Source: Scytonema hofmannii PCC 7110 (GTDB taxonomy: Bacteria; Cyanobacteriota; Cyanobacteriia; Cyanobacteriales; Nostocaceae). Taken from it: DNA of 64,000 bases. Below are positions 42,161 to 54,300 of this stretch, one piece after another. Every line of letters starts with the position of its first letter. Within the stretch, counting starts at the first letter, position 1. The stretch lies in contig NZ_KQ976356.1 of NCBI RefSeq assembly GCF_000346485.2, positions 70,153-134,152 of the forward strand, read 5' to 3'. Below the pieces are notes generated by a model. The model did no database searches, was not told the origin of the DNA, and saw only the letters and a list, made by a program, of their open reading frames with translations. The translations under genes and the position numbers were made by a program.

Positions 42161-43255
42161 TTACAGGCATCTGTTTGGATTCATTATTGTCCGTGTTGGT
42201 GAGCCATGCTCATCGTAACGAATGCATCCGTTCTCGAAGTACTGAAGATGTATTCCATTGCCAACACCTTGTTCCTTACTAACTGGAAACCCTAGCCGAC
42301 CCGTCTCTCCACCCTCTTTGTCACGGTAATAACCATAAATTCCTGCAAACATTGGAAAAATCCCCCTTGAGGATTGAAAAATAGCACCACGTTCAAAGTT
42401 TTGACGTTGACCACTGTTAGTTTTATAGCGGTCTGTTTCTGGGGAACCTATTCCCTCTGGTTTTAGTCCACCTATAGCCATAAACACCTGCCAGAATTCA
42501 GCCCCAACCCAATAAGCCTTATCGCTATTGTAAGACTTGATAATTGCGCCCCTTTCTTCTGACCCATTGGTAAAATTTTGAATAAGACCATTCTCCCAAG
42601 ATTGCACATTATCAATTGGAGAACCTAAAGTAAATGAACCACCATTTTTCTCGAACGTTTTGATGAAAGTACGGTAAGTAGTAAGTCCGTCGTAACCCAC
42701 TTTTATAGCTTCAGATATTTTCGATTTAAGTAGATTTGGTTGAATAGATTCTGGTGAAGATGTTTCTTTCGTTGAAAATACAGGCTCTTTTAAGAGTGTA
42801 GTTGTCGTTATTTCTGAAGAGTTATCAGTTTGTGCTCTAGGAATATTTACTGGAGAAGTTGGTTTTGTCCTTTCTTCAGAACTTTTAGACAACATTGCCA
42901 CACTACCTATCAATGCTGCTAAAACTGTTGCTGCTGCTGTTATCCAAGCCACTCTTATAGCTATTGGTCTTTTATTACTGGCAAAATCAGGGTCATTTTC
43001 AACAAGCCGAAATTCTTCAAGATTTGAGTTATTGGGTGATAATTCAATATAACGGTCGTTGGTTTCGTACCCAATTGCTTCTACTCGTATACGTCCATTA
43101 AGACTACTGCCGCTAATGAAGTTAACTGTAAATCTATAAACTCCTTGAGAATCAGTGTAAACAATAGGTGGAGTACCTTGAAATTCAAGAGAAACTGTAG
43201 CTCCTTTAACAGGCATATTCTTTTGATTAACAACCCGACCTATAAAATTAACCAT
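42161..43255 (-). CDS. membrane protein with carboxypeptidase-regulatory-like and LGFP-repeat domains
   Basis: 364 residues. Residues 1-80 (NFIGRVVNQKNMPVKGATVS, YTDSQGVYRFTV) form a carboxypeptidase-regulatory-like beta sandwich. A membrane helix lies near 102-122 (IRVAWITAAATVLAALIGSV). After a Ser/Thr-rich linker come three LGFP-type repeats: GSFTLGSPIDNVQSWENGLI, PEGIGSPETD...FERGAIF, and GRLGFPVSKEQG...YFENGCI. LGFP repeats bind cell-wall or glycan ligands. It lies 56 bases downstream of the large subtilase gene on the same strand. Likely a membrane sensor or anchor working with that protein. Confidence 0.78.
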   Translation of the reverse strand: MVNFIGRVVNQKNMPVKGATVSLEFQGTPPIVYTDSQGVYRFTVNFISGSSLNGRIRVEAIGYETNDRYIELSPNNSNLEEFRLVENDPDFASNKRPIAIRVAWITAAATVLAALIGSVAMLSKSSEERTKPTSPVNIPRAQTDNSSEITTTTLLKEPVFSTKETSSPESIQPNLLKSKISEAIKVGYDGLTTYRTFIKTFEKNGGSFTLGSPIDNVQSWENGLIQNFTNGSEERGAIIKSYNSDKAYWVGAEFWQVFMAIGGLKPEGIGSPETDRYKTNSGQRQNFERGAIFQSSRGIFPMFAGIYGYYRDKEGGETGRLGFPVSKEQGVGNGIHLQYFENGCIRYDEHGSPTRTIMNPNRCL

Positions 43256-43311
43256 AAGTTCAGTTAGATTGGTTGATAATTACGGATTATTGAAACTTTA
43301 ATACCTTAGAG

Positions 43312-46300
43312 TTAACCATTTAATATGCCTATTGTTTGCGGTATTCTTCTCCAATCTCCTGGTAGATACTCCCGTCCTTTAACATTTAACTTTGAAGAGC
43401 CTGACCCATCAAGTACTATTATCCGATCTGCACCAAATTTTTTGAGGGTTTCAACTCCACGAGCCTCAGTCGATTTTTCTGCATTAAAAACTATAACTGT
43501 TTCATAAGTTTCATTAAAATCGCTATCTTTAATACCTATCAAAGTTCTTCCTATTTCTGCAAAAGGTTCTTTTATACCTTCGATTAGCGCAACCAAAATA
43601 TTTGCTGATTTAGATTCTTGAAAATCTTGTTGATTGAATGGTCTAATTTTTGCCTGGTCATTCCATAATTCAAACATTAAGGCATTAGAAGGATTGGGTA
43701 CCTTACCTTTGCTAATAACTTTACTGCCTTTATCATTGCCTACCTTAAGAGGAAATGACAGTTCTGTGCTAGAAAAACTCAAGTCATTAAAGAATGCACC
43801 ATTATTAATAGAAAAAGCTTTTGGATTTGATGCAAACTCATCCCACGCCTCATTAATAGTCTGGACTCTGAATTTTGGACTATCTCCTTGCAAATTGCTC
43901 TCTCCATATCGAAACTGTAGAGATGCGCCTTCACTCAAATCTACAGTTTGTAAGAAACTTGAGTGATTATTATCTTGATTATGATATAAAGCTACTCCCT
44001 TTTCTGTTCTTTCTAATTTATATCCAGTTAATATTTCTTTCCACGTTCCATCATCGATACTTATGCCCTTCTTTGAGACATATGCACCTGCACCGTTGAA
44101 AATTATTGTTTTTTGAGATATAGATTGAGCACCATCTTTATCATTGGGAAGGGGTTCTACTTTCGCGAACCTTGGGATAGAGTCTTGATTCCTCTTCTGA
44201 TACCAAAGCGACACCATTCTTTCTCCAGTAGCTGGAGCTACAATCCCTTCCCATCTGTAGTTACCCCAGTCAATAGTTACTTTGTGCTTCTTACCTTCAT
44301 TACCTGCTTCAGCGTAAATAGTAGTCCATACAGGACCTGTATACTCTCGCCTATCGATATGCTTAGAAGATACAGCAAAATCTACTACACCTGTTCTTAC
44401 TAGTTGAGTGATTAGTGGATTAGGTTTTGAATCAGAAGCAGGTGTAACAGTCTTACCTTCCCCCGATTGATAACTCACAGGCAAATAAACCGATACTCCC
44501 ACCTGCGACTTACCAGCCTCACTCTCTGTAAACGCACTCCCATCTGCCTTACGAATTTCTCGCCACCGCTTACCATCACCCAAATACGTCTGGGCAATAC
44601 CCCAAAGACTTTCAGCAGATTGAACAACGTGCTGTCGTTGCTTTCCAAGTTGTGCTGGAGGAGAACTCAAAATGGGCTTCGCTGCGGCATTTTCCAAACG
44701 CACAAAGGACAGTCCATCGTATTCTGCTGGTGTCAAAATGCGTTCTGAAATCCCTTGATTTGTCCAATTAGCCTCTGAAATGCGGATACGATTATCAGCA
44801 TAAACTTCTTCCAAAAAGGCTACGTGTCCCCACCGACTAGCACCTTTAGCATTAGGCGACCAAACTATGAGTCCTCGCACCCCAGGTGTTAGTTTGGAAG
44901 TAACATCTAAACCAGCATTTTTAGCATCCCGCGCCCAAAGCTCAGCATTACCCAAAAACGAACCATTAGCTTTTGCCGCAGCAGGTAGCAACCCAGTATC
45001 TAGCATCCGACCATAAGCATACCAAGTGCATTGTCCCTGCCAACGATAAGCAAAGGGGTTAACTTGCCCATTTCGATAGTTATCTGAACGAGAATCGATG
45101 GGGTCAATAGGGTTAGGAGTTGGTGTTGGGTTGGGAGTTGGTGTTGGCTTAGGATTTGGTGTTGATTCCTGATTCTTGACTTCTCTAGGAATTTCAATTT
45201 GCTGCCCAGCATTAATCTGGCTAGGATTATTGATGCCATTATGTTGAGCGATGAAGTTGTAGTATGGTTCTGTGCCATTACCTATTGTACGAAGGGCAAT
45301 TTCACTTAATGTATCTCCTGGTCTAACAGTGTAGGAAACCCACTCATAGCGTTTGCCCTCAAATTCATCTATTGATGCAGCTTTGGGAATCTCAATTCGC
45401 TGTCCGGGATAAATTAGGCTAGGATTATTGATGCCATTATGTTGAGCGATGAAGTTGTAGTATGATTCTGTGCCATTGCCCATCGTGCGAAGGGCAATTT
45501 CACTTAATGTATCTCCCGATTTAATGGTGTACCACTCCCAGTTATAATTCTTACCACTAAACTGAACCGACGTTGCTCTTTCTGCTGATGTGACTTTTCC
45601 TGCACCACTCCAGCTTTCAGGTATGAGGGTTGCTGGCGCATAATAAGTTTGAGGTTCGATAGTATCTGCTAGACTGACTGCTGCTTCTGTGTTCAACAAA
45701 CCTGCACCCGTTTCTTCATCCCAGTTAGGTTTGTCTATGTCTGTAGCCGTCAATTTGACAGCATTAATTACCTGACGGTAGCTTAATTTCGGTCTAGCTG
45801 CCCATACTTGGGAAATTGCTCCTGTAACAAAGGCGACAGCAGCAGAAGTTCCCGCCATTGTACCTACACTATCTCCCACAGTAGAAAGGATAGGATTTTC
45901 ACTGGTACCACCCTCCGCCACAATATCTAAACCGTAGCCGTAACTAGAGTAATTCGCCCGGTTTAAGCCATCGGCAGCACCGACGGTCATAATATTGTCA
46001 AATTCTTGGGAAGCTTGTCCCAAAACGGACATCACACCGCCATCGTTTCCTGCAGATGTCACAAGAAATACATTATGTTGGCGTGCATACTCAATGGCGG
46101 AACGTTCCTCTGGCGTCAACTCATAACGTGTTGTTACACTTCCATCGGGATTAACCTGCGTTAAATCAAAACTGAGGTTAACTAAGGCATTGGGATGTCT
46201 AGACTGTCGGGCATAATCCACAAATTCAACCAGTGAATTTGCCCATTGACCAGAACCAACCGCCCTACCTAACCAAATAGGTGCTTTGTCGTTGATACCA

Positions 46301-47424
46301 TCAATGCCAATACCATTATTGCGCGTTGCTGCGATGATACCGAGAATATGCGTACCGTGTTCATTGCCCGTTCCAAAATCGAGTAATGGATTATCATCAC
46401 CATCAACGCGATCGCGTCCCTTGATGATACGGCTATAATCAATATCTGGGTTATTGGCGCTAAACCCCGTATCAATAATACCAATTAGAGGTTGGTCAGT
46501 TGCAAGAAAATTAAAATTAACTGTTTGAAAAGTCTGGGGATTATCATATGGTGCGACATAAGCAAGCAACGCCCTACCCATCTGCGAATCTCGCCACTCT
46601 AAAGCAGAATTAATCACCTTATCCAAACTAACGGCTTTTCCTAGCGCCCCTCGCACCTGAAAGATAATGTCGTTATAATCCCGGTCACTCGAACCATCTA
46701 CCCGCAAATCTTCAAATACAAAAGTGCTACCCTTCCCAGTGACATCCGCTATTTGCCCGACTAGAAACCCTGAGTTAGGATTAGCAAATGTCAAGGAGAG
46801 CAACGGAGACTTATCACTATTTAGGTTTGGATTATTAAAAATTTCTTGCACCGTACCATTGGGCACCAGCATAATACCAAACTGGTCTCCCGGATTCATC
46901 GTAAACGTTTTGACTCCGAAATAATCGCCTTCTTGGAAATTTCCATCTTTAGGAAATTTCCCACTAAATCTTGCCCCTTCCGAGGAGTCAGAAATCACTA
47001 CATAACCTAGTGTTGAATTACTCAGCGCTCGTTTAGCAACTTCTTGGACAAAGGCATTAGAGCTTAGTTCATACTGCGCTAAACCCTTCAAACTGAAGAT
47101 GGCTAGCTCTCCCTTATAAGCACCGCCATCAAACAAGTAATCAAAACTCACCTCGCCAGCATCACCTACCGTATACCAGCCAGAGCTAAATGGAGAATCC
47201 AAACTAGTACTTTCTACAGCTAGTCCTGTTCTCAAATTTGCATTCTCCGTTCCAGAAGAGCCACTGCCATTTTTGAAGTTGTAGTAGTTAGCTAAATTAA
47301 AGGCATTTGCGTAATCTGTTGAACCTAAAAGCTTTTGGTTAATACCGAGTTGTGCATTAGTGCTTATATCTTGACCAGAAGAGCCAGATAAGCTGTTTGC
47401 TGCCTCAGTAAAATCACTTAGCAT
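43312..47424 (-). CDS. multidomain subtilase / LysM / CHAP / phosphodiester-glycosidase-like protein
   Basis: 1370 residues. In order: a DUF4114-like region (to about 270, with FEDLRVDGSSDRDYNDIIFQ); an S8 subtilisin domain with D318 (IIDTG), H359 (EHGTH) and S527 (AGTSAA); two LysM repeats (about 630 and 700, SGDTLSEIALRT); a Pro-Thr linker; a CHAP amidase with C799 (QCTWYAYG) and H867 (GHVAFL); a third LysM (about 928); and a C-terminal domain (about 1190-1368) with INNGAFF and IIVLDGSGSSKLN, typical of phosphodiester glycosidases (NAGPA). All key residues seen are present. No classical signal peptide. It looks like an exported cell-wall-active or antagonistic protein. Confidence 0.85.
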   Translation of the reverse strand: MLSDFTEAANSLSGSSGQDISTNAQLGINQKLLGSTDYANAFNLANYYNFKNGSGSSGTENANLRTGLAVESTSLDSPFSSGWYTVGDAGEVSFDYLFDGGAYKGELAIFSLKGLAQYELSSNAFVQEVAKRALSNSTLGYVVISDSSEGARFSGKFPKDGNFQEGDYFGVKTFTMNPGDQFGIMLVPNGTVQEIFNNPNLNSDKSPLLSLTFANPNSGFLVGQIADVTGKGSTFVFEDLRVDGSSDRDYNDIIFQVRGALGKAVSLDKVINSALEWRDSQMGRALLAYVAPYDNPQTFQTVNFNFLATDQPLIGIIDTGFSANNPDIDYSRIIKGRDRVDGDDNPLLDFGTGNEHGTHILGIIAATRNNGIGIDGINDKAPIWLGRAVGSGQWANSLVEFVDYARQSRHPNALVNLSFDLTQVNPDGSVTTRYELTPEERSAIEYARQHNVFLVTSAGNDGGVMSVLGQASQEFDNIMTVGAADGLNRANYSSYGYGLDIVAEGGTSENPILSTVGDSVGTMAGTSAAVAFVTGAISQVWAARPKLSYRQVINAVKLTATDIDKPNWDEETGAGLLNTEAAVSLADTIEPQTYYAPATLIPESWSGAGKVTSAERATSVQFSGKNYNWEWYTIKSGDTLSEIALRTMGNGTESYYNFIAQHNGINNPSLIYPGQRIEIPKAASIDEFEGKRYEWVSYTVRPGDTLSEIALRTIGNGTEPYYNFIAQHNGINNPSQINAGQQIEIPREVKNQESTPNPKPTPTPNPTPTPNPIDPIDSRSDNYRNGQVNPFAYRWQGQCTWYAYGRMLDTGLLPAAAKANGSFLGNAELWARDAKNAGLDVTSKLTPGVRGLIVWSPNAKGASRWGHVAFLEEVYADNRIRISEANWTNQGISERILTPAEYDGLSFVRLENAAAKPILSSPPAQLGKQRQHVVQSAESLWGIAQTYLGDGKRWREIRKADGSAFTESEAGKSQVGVSVYLPVSYQSGEGKTVTPASDSKPNPLITQLVRTGVVDFAVSSKHIDRREYTGPVWTTIYAEAGNEGKKHKVTIDWGNYRWEGIVAPATGERMVSLWYQKRNQDSIPRFAKVEPLPNDKDGAQSISQKTIIFNGAGAYVSKKGISIDDGTWKEILTGYKLERTEKGVALYHNQDNNHSSFLQTVDLSEGASLQFRYGESNLQGDSPKFRVQTINEAWDEFASNPKAFSINNGAFFNDLSFSSTELSFPLKVGNDKGSKVISKGKVPNPSNALMFELWNDQAKIRPFNQQDFQESKSANILVALIEGIKEPFAEIGRTLIGIKDSDFNETYETVIVFNAEKSTEARGVETLKKFGADRIIVLDGSGSSKLNVKGREYLPGDWRRIPQTIGILNG

Positions 47425-47710
47425 ATTAATGCCTCACCTGAAATAACTGGTCTGTCCTCCCATTTTTACCGACCGCTAGAGAATCATAACTAAAATTATA
47501 CAAAAACTTAATATTTTTTTTACTTTTCCTAAGTAATAATACGCAATTTTGAAAGTTCTGACTCTACAGTGAAAAGCACTAGTACAGGCCGCTGGAAATG
47601 AACATACTATTAGCATTGAGATAAAAGCTTCTAAGCGTTTGCGCCTTCTGGTCTCTGCCTTCATGTACTAGCTCTTACCTACCTCCCCTGAAATTTTCGC
47701 TCTCTAAATA

Positions 47711-48057
47711 TTATTTGATAGAGTTTTCTGGACAGTTTAAAGTGCAATGTAGAGTGGATGGCTGCAATGTCAGGGTTATGCAATCCAAATGCTGTTTCAG
47801 CAGTGTGACAATTTCCTCTGCTGACAGAGATATTGCATTTTCGGATTTTTTAAGGTCAGGCAATAGGGTTGCCATGCGTTCGCTTCTCGTTTCGGGCAAT
47901 CAGAAGACAACGGATAGTTTCTGAAACGCGACAAAATCCCACTATCAATTAGGTCGTTGTGATAAAGAAAAGTCTTTACCGCTTCATCTACAAGGGTAAA
48001 AAGAAAACCTGCCACCACAGCAAACATGAAGAAAACCTGCTCTGTTTTATTAGGCAA
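47711..48057 (-). pseudogene. possible small membrane protein gene with a frameshift
   Basis: One frame (48057-47797) starts MPNKTEQVFFMFAVVAGFLF and loses sense after about 50 residues. A second (47899-47711) gives a plausible hydrophilic helical end (MATLLPDLKKSENAISLSAE). They overlap near 47880-47900, consistent with one frameshifted gene, but neither half has a known homologue to me. Confidence 0.35.
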
Positions 48058-48311
48058 AGGAAATTATTAAATTTAAAGTATATTTAAATACTTACTACTT
48101 AGAAACTCTGAGTGAAAAATTAGTTAGACAGGAGAGTGGCTTAAGTGTTGTCTTTATATAAAAGTATTTTAAAATACATAATTTTTACTGGGAGAAAATG
48201 GAAAATTGTTGAATAAATTACCAGGACGGAACAAGTAAAATTTAACTTTAGGGGATTTTAGCGTGAATAAACAAAATTTTTATTTTAAATTTATAAGCTT
48301 AACTCTTATAT

Positions 48312-51300
48312 ATGACAATTCAAGCTAAACATTTTGATACTAGATTAAATCAATGGATTCATACAGATGGTAATACTAATAATGCAGATTCGCTACTCAA
48401 AGAAGAACTTAATAACACTCTACTAGAACATTTTTTTCCTGGAGTAAACTTTTCGTTTGGGCATATGGACGAAAAGTCTACTGCCCTTCAACTAAAGAAT
48501 CACCCGGAAGGACACAAGCTATTACTATCATCAAAAACTCGATTACTTTATGGTCCACAAGAATGTCTTGACGCAATTAGACAACTTTGTCCCGATAACA
48601 AAGATAGAGGTGCTTACGGGTCTATCTTTCTCGGTTCGTGTAAAAATGCTATCAACCGAGAGTTAAACGTTCTCGTTGTTGATGATAGCAATGGTGACAA
48701 TGGCGGCGTTATCAATAACGACCAAGCCTATCGCCTCACCGGGGACTGCTACGGACAAATCTCAACCAAGTTATATCACGAGTTAACCGGACATCATGAA
48801 GGTGAGAGATACCGCGTCATCCAGCACCGCTTTGGCTGGACTGACCGAGACGGGGATGATACAAAGTACCGCTTTGGCAAAGGTACACTGCGGCCCGCCA
48901 ACCTCAACCAGATTCTCAACTACCAAGACCCCAAAAACCAAACAAAAATAGACCTCATTCTTCCCCTATCCTCATTTAAGGGAACCGATAAAGACAACCC
49001 CAATGGTTCAACCAAGCCCCAAATTCAACCCGGACTGTACAGGCAAAATATATGGTTGGGGGAGAAATCACAGTCCGAACTCGGTAAAACAGCTATCTCA
49101 CAGTTACTTGCTTCCTTCCCCAATGGATTGCAGGATTTTACCGAACAGCTAGAACTCGAAGCCAAAAAACTTAAGGAAGCACAGGACGAGCCTAGACAAC
49201 TAGCCCAACTTTATTGCGAAAAGTACGAGAAGCGCAAAGCTTTTCTAGAAGAACAAGCAACTACACTCGAAGAACAAGCAGCAGAAGACCCAACAGTAGC
49301 AGAAGAGTTAGAAACTCTACGCGATCGCCTTACCACTGACTCGTTCATTTATAAACTTATCAAAGCTGACCTGCAAGGAGTTGGGCAGCTTCTCGAAACT
49401 GAGAAGGTACAGAGGGAACTCACCCGGTTCGTTCAAAATGAATGGAAAGAAATTGCCATCGGTAAAACCCTCGCATTTGAAAGGGCGATGGTCATTCCCT
49501 CCAAAGACCTGCAAAATGGTGAAATTTGCATTCCTCATTACCAAGATTCCGAACAAGTCCTCAACTTCCGCTCCCCCTTCCTTAACTCCAACGGTTTATG
49601 TGTCTCCACAAACAAAATGGTGGAAGATATACTCGGACCGGATGGCAAACCCCTTGCAGGTGCGATCGCTGTCTCAGATGAAACAAGCGATCGCATTTAC
49701 AACCGCCTCAACAAACAACTCGTATCTATCCTTCCCGAAGCCCAAGGAAAAAATCTCCAATTAGAAGGTATTGAAAATTACTTAGACAAAAATATCGGCA
49801 AGCTCGAAACCAAAGATAAAATCGAGTTTATCAACAAATTTAATGAGTATATTAAAGAACTTCAGTCAGTCGGTTACCAACTAGAACTCCTTCCCCAAGA
49901 GTCCGAACAGGAACGCCAAGCACGCGACTACGACGGTGACTGCATTGGGTTCCTTGCAGCGAGCAAGTACCCCAATCTTACAGCAGAGGCTCTTGAGCGA
50001 AACTTACCCGAAAACGCTTACGACCCAACTGTCAAACTCAAAAAACAGTCCTTCTATCAAGAAGATGGTAGCCAGCCAGAGTTTGAAGAAATCGCCATCC
50101 ACATGAGCGATGGCATTAGCGTTGGTGTAATCAACAATCACCTGACATCCATTGAAGCGCTAGAGTCAGAAATCACCATCTTGAAGAACTTCGGGAGCGA
50201 GAAAGACCAAATTGAATACGTACAAGCAGTAGACAAACACTACGAAGATTTGTTCGAGACAGAAGCCTGGGCAAAGTCCAAGGGTATAGAAGGTAAAGAA
50301 GTTCCTGACAGGTATCGCGGCTACATGGAGGAATTTGTCCAAACCGCACGACAAGAACCTCTCAACCGAGAAACCGCTTTCAAAGCAATGAGCGTTAACA
50401 CGAAGATGTACCGCGAAATGATTGCCTCTGCAGCATTTCAAAACCAAATTGCGGTTGACCTCTTCAAGAGTGCTAAAAAACCAGAGATGGAGATTATCCG
50501 CAACAACAGTCGGATTCTTCATCGAGAAGTCAATTACATTCGAGACAAGAAGAAAGATGTTTATGTTGATAGCACCATTCAGCCAACAGGATACTCGCCT
50601 GTTGAATTACTTATTGCTAAAACTAACCAATACTTTGAGAAAGCCCGCCTCGAATCACGGGAACTCGTTCAGTTTCAAGATTTATTTAAAGGAGTTGAAT
50701 TTTCTAACCACCAGCGCTTACAAGCAACTCTTGCCAAAAAAGAATTTGATGAATCTTTTAACCGAGCCAATCAACTATCGAGACAAAAGGAGACAGAAAA
50801 AGGACCTTCTGCAAACATTACCCTTACTAATGGCGATCGCGTCAGTGTCACTAATCTTCTTCAATATGATAGTGAATTGATTTGGAGAGCTAATAAAATC
50901 ACGCTTAAACTATCAGAAATACCTGAAGAAAAGCGCAACAGCAATCGCCCGCATAAGTATATTGTCTATGCTCAAATCAACGATGAAACAGAAAATGGTA
51001 AACCCAAATTTAGGGCATTAGGAACCCTTGCTAAGGAGCAGGAAAACAAACTAGAAGAGATAGGAATTACCCTCAGACAGTCAGTCACTTCTAACAAAAT
51101 ATCCTTCCAGCCAGAACTGAGCGAGGGTCAGATTAAACTGCTTTACCAAAAAGCTTATCAAGCAGCAGAAGAGTTTTATAATTCGGTTCCTTCAGAGCAG
51201 AAACTAGCAATGGCTGCTGCTACTTGGGCTGTATCAACAACTCGTGAAAGCAGTCATGAAAAAGGTAACGATCCCCAAAAGAAGGTTTCTAATTTTGTAT

Positions 51301-54300
51301 TTGCTGCCTTTCCTCAAGAAATTATCGGTCAATTAAATACGCTTAAGTTTACCGAATTTAGTATTACAGGATTCAACCGTAGCAGTGAAGTCTTCAATGA
51401 AAGTAACCCTCAAAACATTCGGTTTAATATAGCTGAAGATGGGAAAAGTATCATTGAAATACAAAACCAGGAAGGTCATTACGAAACATTTGGTAATATC
51501 GAACAGAATAACGCCCGACTACCAATTAGTACTACTGCCAATGCTAGTATTAAAAAAGGTGAAGTCTATACAGTCTCTGTGACAACCAAAGTACCAGGAC
51601 TACCAGAACTTACCTTTAAAGTAGGTGAAGTTAATAAGTTTGGTAACACACTAAGGTTCAACAATGAACCTGTTATGTTAACAATTGAAAAGGTTAACTT
51701 AATCCGAGAAGACTACAGTATTTATATTCAAAATGGGAACAAACAAGAAAAATTAGGCAATATTGATAAGGAATCTGTCAAGGAAGGGATCGTCCAAGGG
51801 TGGTTAGCAGAAAAACCTGGAAATGGGCAACAACTACAGCTAAAAATTCAAGCGATCGCTACCGGACAAAATGCCTATGCCATAGCAAAAACAACTAATG
51901 GTCATTTATTCCGAATTAATATTACCAATCAAAGGTACAAAAAACAAGAACTTCACGACCAGGATTTTAGAGAAACTTTAGTTAGAGCATTTGATAAAAA
52001 GCACGTTTATATTGCCAAAATCGGCGACCAATCGCTTGGTGTTATTGGTCAACACACCGAACAAGTCGAAGCTGAATTAAGTAGGGGTAATGTACCCAAG
52101 CAGTGGGGGAGAAAAGAAAAGAGTACGGTACAAAAACTAATTGATGCAGGTATTATCCGCGAAAATCAACAACGAACCACTATTCCAGTACAAATTACCA
52201 GTAATGAAAGTACTGCTAAAATCTCCATTCATCCAGAAACCGTACAATATCCCGATCGCTGGATTAAGCGCAGTCAGCTTCTAAGTAGCGAACAACCTGT
52301 CAGGAGAGAGCAAGAGGAAAAAAGCCATAAAATTCTTGATAAGATTAACGAACGTCCTACAATTATGTTCCAAGACAGGGAACATAAATTAGTAGGGTTA
52401 ATTGGATTGGCTGTTGATGAAAAGTTAGCAGAAAGAACTAAAAATTATCTTGAAAAAGTAGGAGTGTCATACGAGCAGCTTCCCGCATCACAAACTCGGT
52501 TAGAAGCCAAAAAGGGGATGGCTGTATTTATGCTTGATGAAAGTACCATCAGCAATGAACTTAAACCAACGTTCATTGAACGTGCTGGAGGTCACATCAA
52601 AAGTGCAGACACTCCTTCACAATCGACTCCGATTATTCCCGAACAAACTGTATATTTCTATAACCCAAATCAACAGTATAGTTCTGCAGATGGGTCACAA
52701 GTAGAAACGAAAGAAGCTATCGGACTACTCGTACCCGCACAAGATGCGATCGCTCTAAACACCTGGTTAGAATCAAAGGGAATTGACAATAACTACTTTA
52801 TTGAAAAAAATGTAGGGACGTTTATCATCAGTAAAGACCAAATTCCAGAGAAACTAAATGAACAATTAAATACTTTACTTGGGGAAGTTATTAACATCGG
52901 TGAAATTGAGGGTTTTGAGCGTTACGAACAACTCAGCGCAGAACTCAATCAAAAACTCGAAACTCTAAGTAGCCTGCTTCCATCAAATCAAACTTCAGAG
53001 GATAGCGAGTACAAGCAAGCGCTAAAAGCACTACCAAACCGTCCAAGAGAACTATATCGAGAAGAAACACCAGTACCGATAGCTCCTGCTAAACCCCTAC
53101 AGGAGGAAAAAGTTCTTACTGACCAGTTTATCAGCACATCAGTCTCTCAAGCACAAGTAGTGGCAAAAATTCTTAACGAAAGCCAACCAAATCAACAAAA
53201 CTCAGAAGAAGCACAAATTCACAACCAACCAATATCGCTACCCTACTCACGCCAAGCTGACCAAACCAAAGCGATCGAAATCCTGGGTAAAATTAGCTCA
53301 GAAAAAGTTGAACAACTGCGCCAACACCTTGAAAATTATATCAAACCAGTCCTGGAGTCAGATAAATCCAACTACGCCCCAGGTCGCCAGGTAGCTTGGG
53401 TAGGGGCAAAATGGGACTTGAAGGACAAAGACTTCAAGCCAGGGGTACGGGACGATGCACTGATGAAACTGGTCAAGCAGGTATATCCTGATGCGGATAT
53501 AGTTTTAGTAACCTACTCAGAACAACCTGGTGCTGGCATTAACTACCACCGCGACGATTCCTATGCCGCCATCGAAGCCCGCAGCATCAACATCGGTAAT
53601 TCTGATTGGGGATACCGTGCTGCTAAGGAACAAATGATATGGACCAAGGAAGAAAATACCGCAGCAACCTATCAGGAGTTTCAACTTGAGTCGGGTACGG
53701 TAACGCGGTTTAACTGCAAGAACGAACACGCTGCTATCAATACTGAAGCTGGAAGATGGTCGATTAACATCTGGTCGATTAAAAATGATTTGGGCAAAGA
53801 AAATAGCGTTCGCCAAAAGTTTGAGAACTTCCTCGGCTCAAACCAACCATTTCGTGCAGTCATCAACAGTAACTCCGACCTTACTATCAAAAGCGATGAG
53901 TGGATACCAGGGGGAGAGATTAAAGTCAAACGCAGCTACAACTCCCTTAAAGAAGCTACGCGAAACAGTTCAACAGTACAAAGTCAGCCAACCATACAAG
54001 AACTTATCGCCATTGGGAATCAGACTACAGTCCGTGCTCAAAACTCCCAGATTCCAGACAACCCTACCATATCTGGAAAACCAGTACCAATGGTTTACTC
54101 GCTGCATATGCATGGCGAACCTCCGAAAGTACAAGTCAGTACAACTATCGATGCCATGCGCGGGTACGGTAGGGTACACACTACCAGGGGGGTAGACTAC
54201 CAAAAAACTTATGGCATCAAAGAGGGAGATATTGCGATCGCAGTCGGTAAGAATAACGAGCAAGTCGCTTTCCGGGTGGGTAAGCAGTACGAAATAACTC

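Noticed and set aside
50166-50522. Minus-strand and alternative frames within the giant gene
   Set aside because: They overlap a continuous 2786-codon frame with recognisable domains; shadows only.
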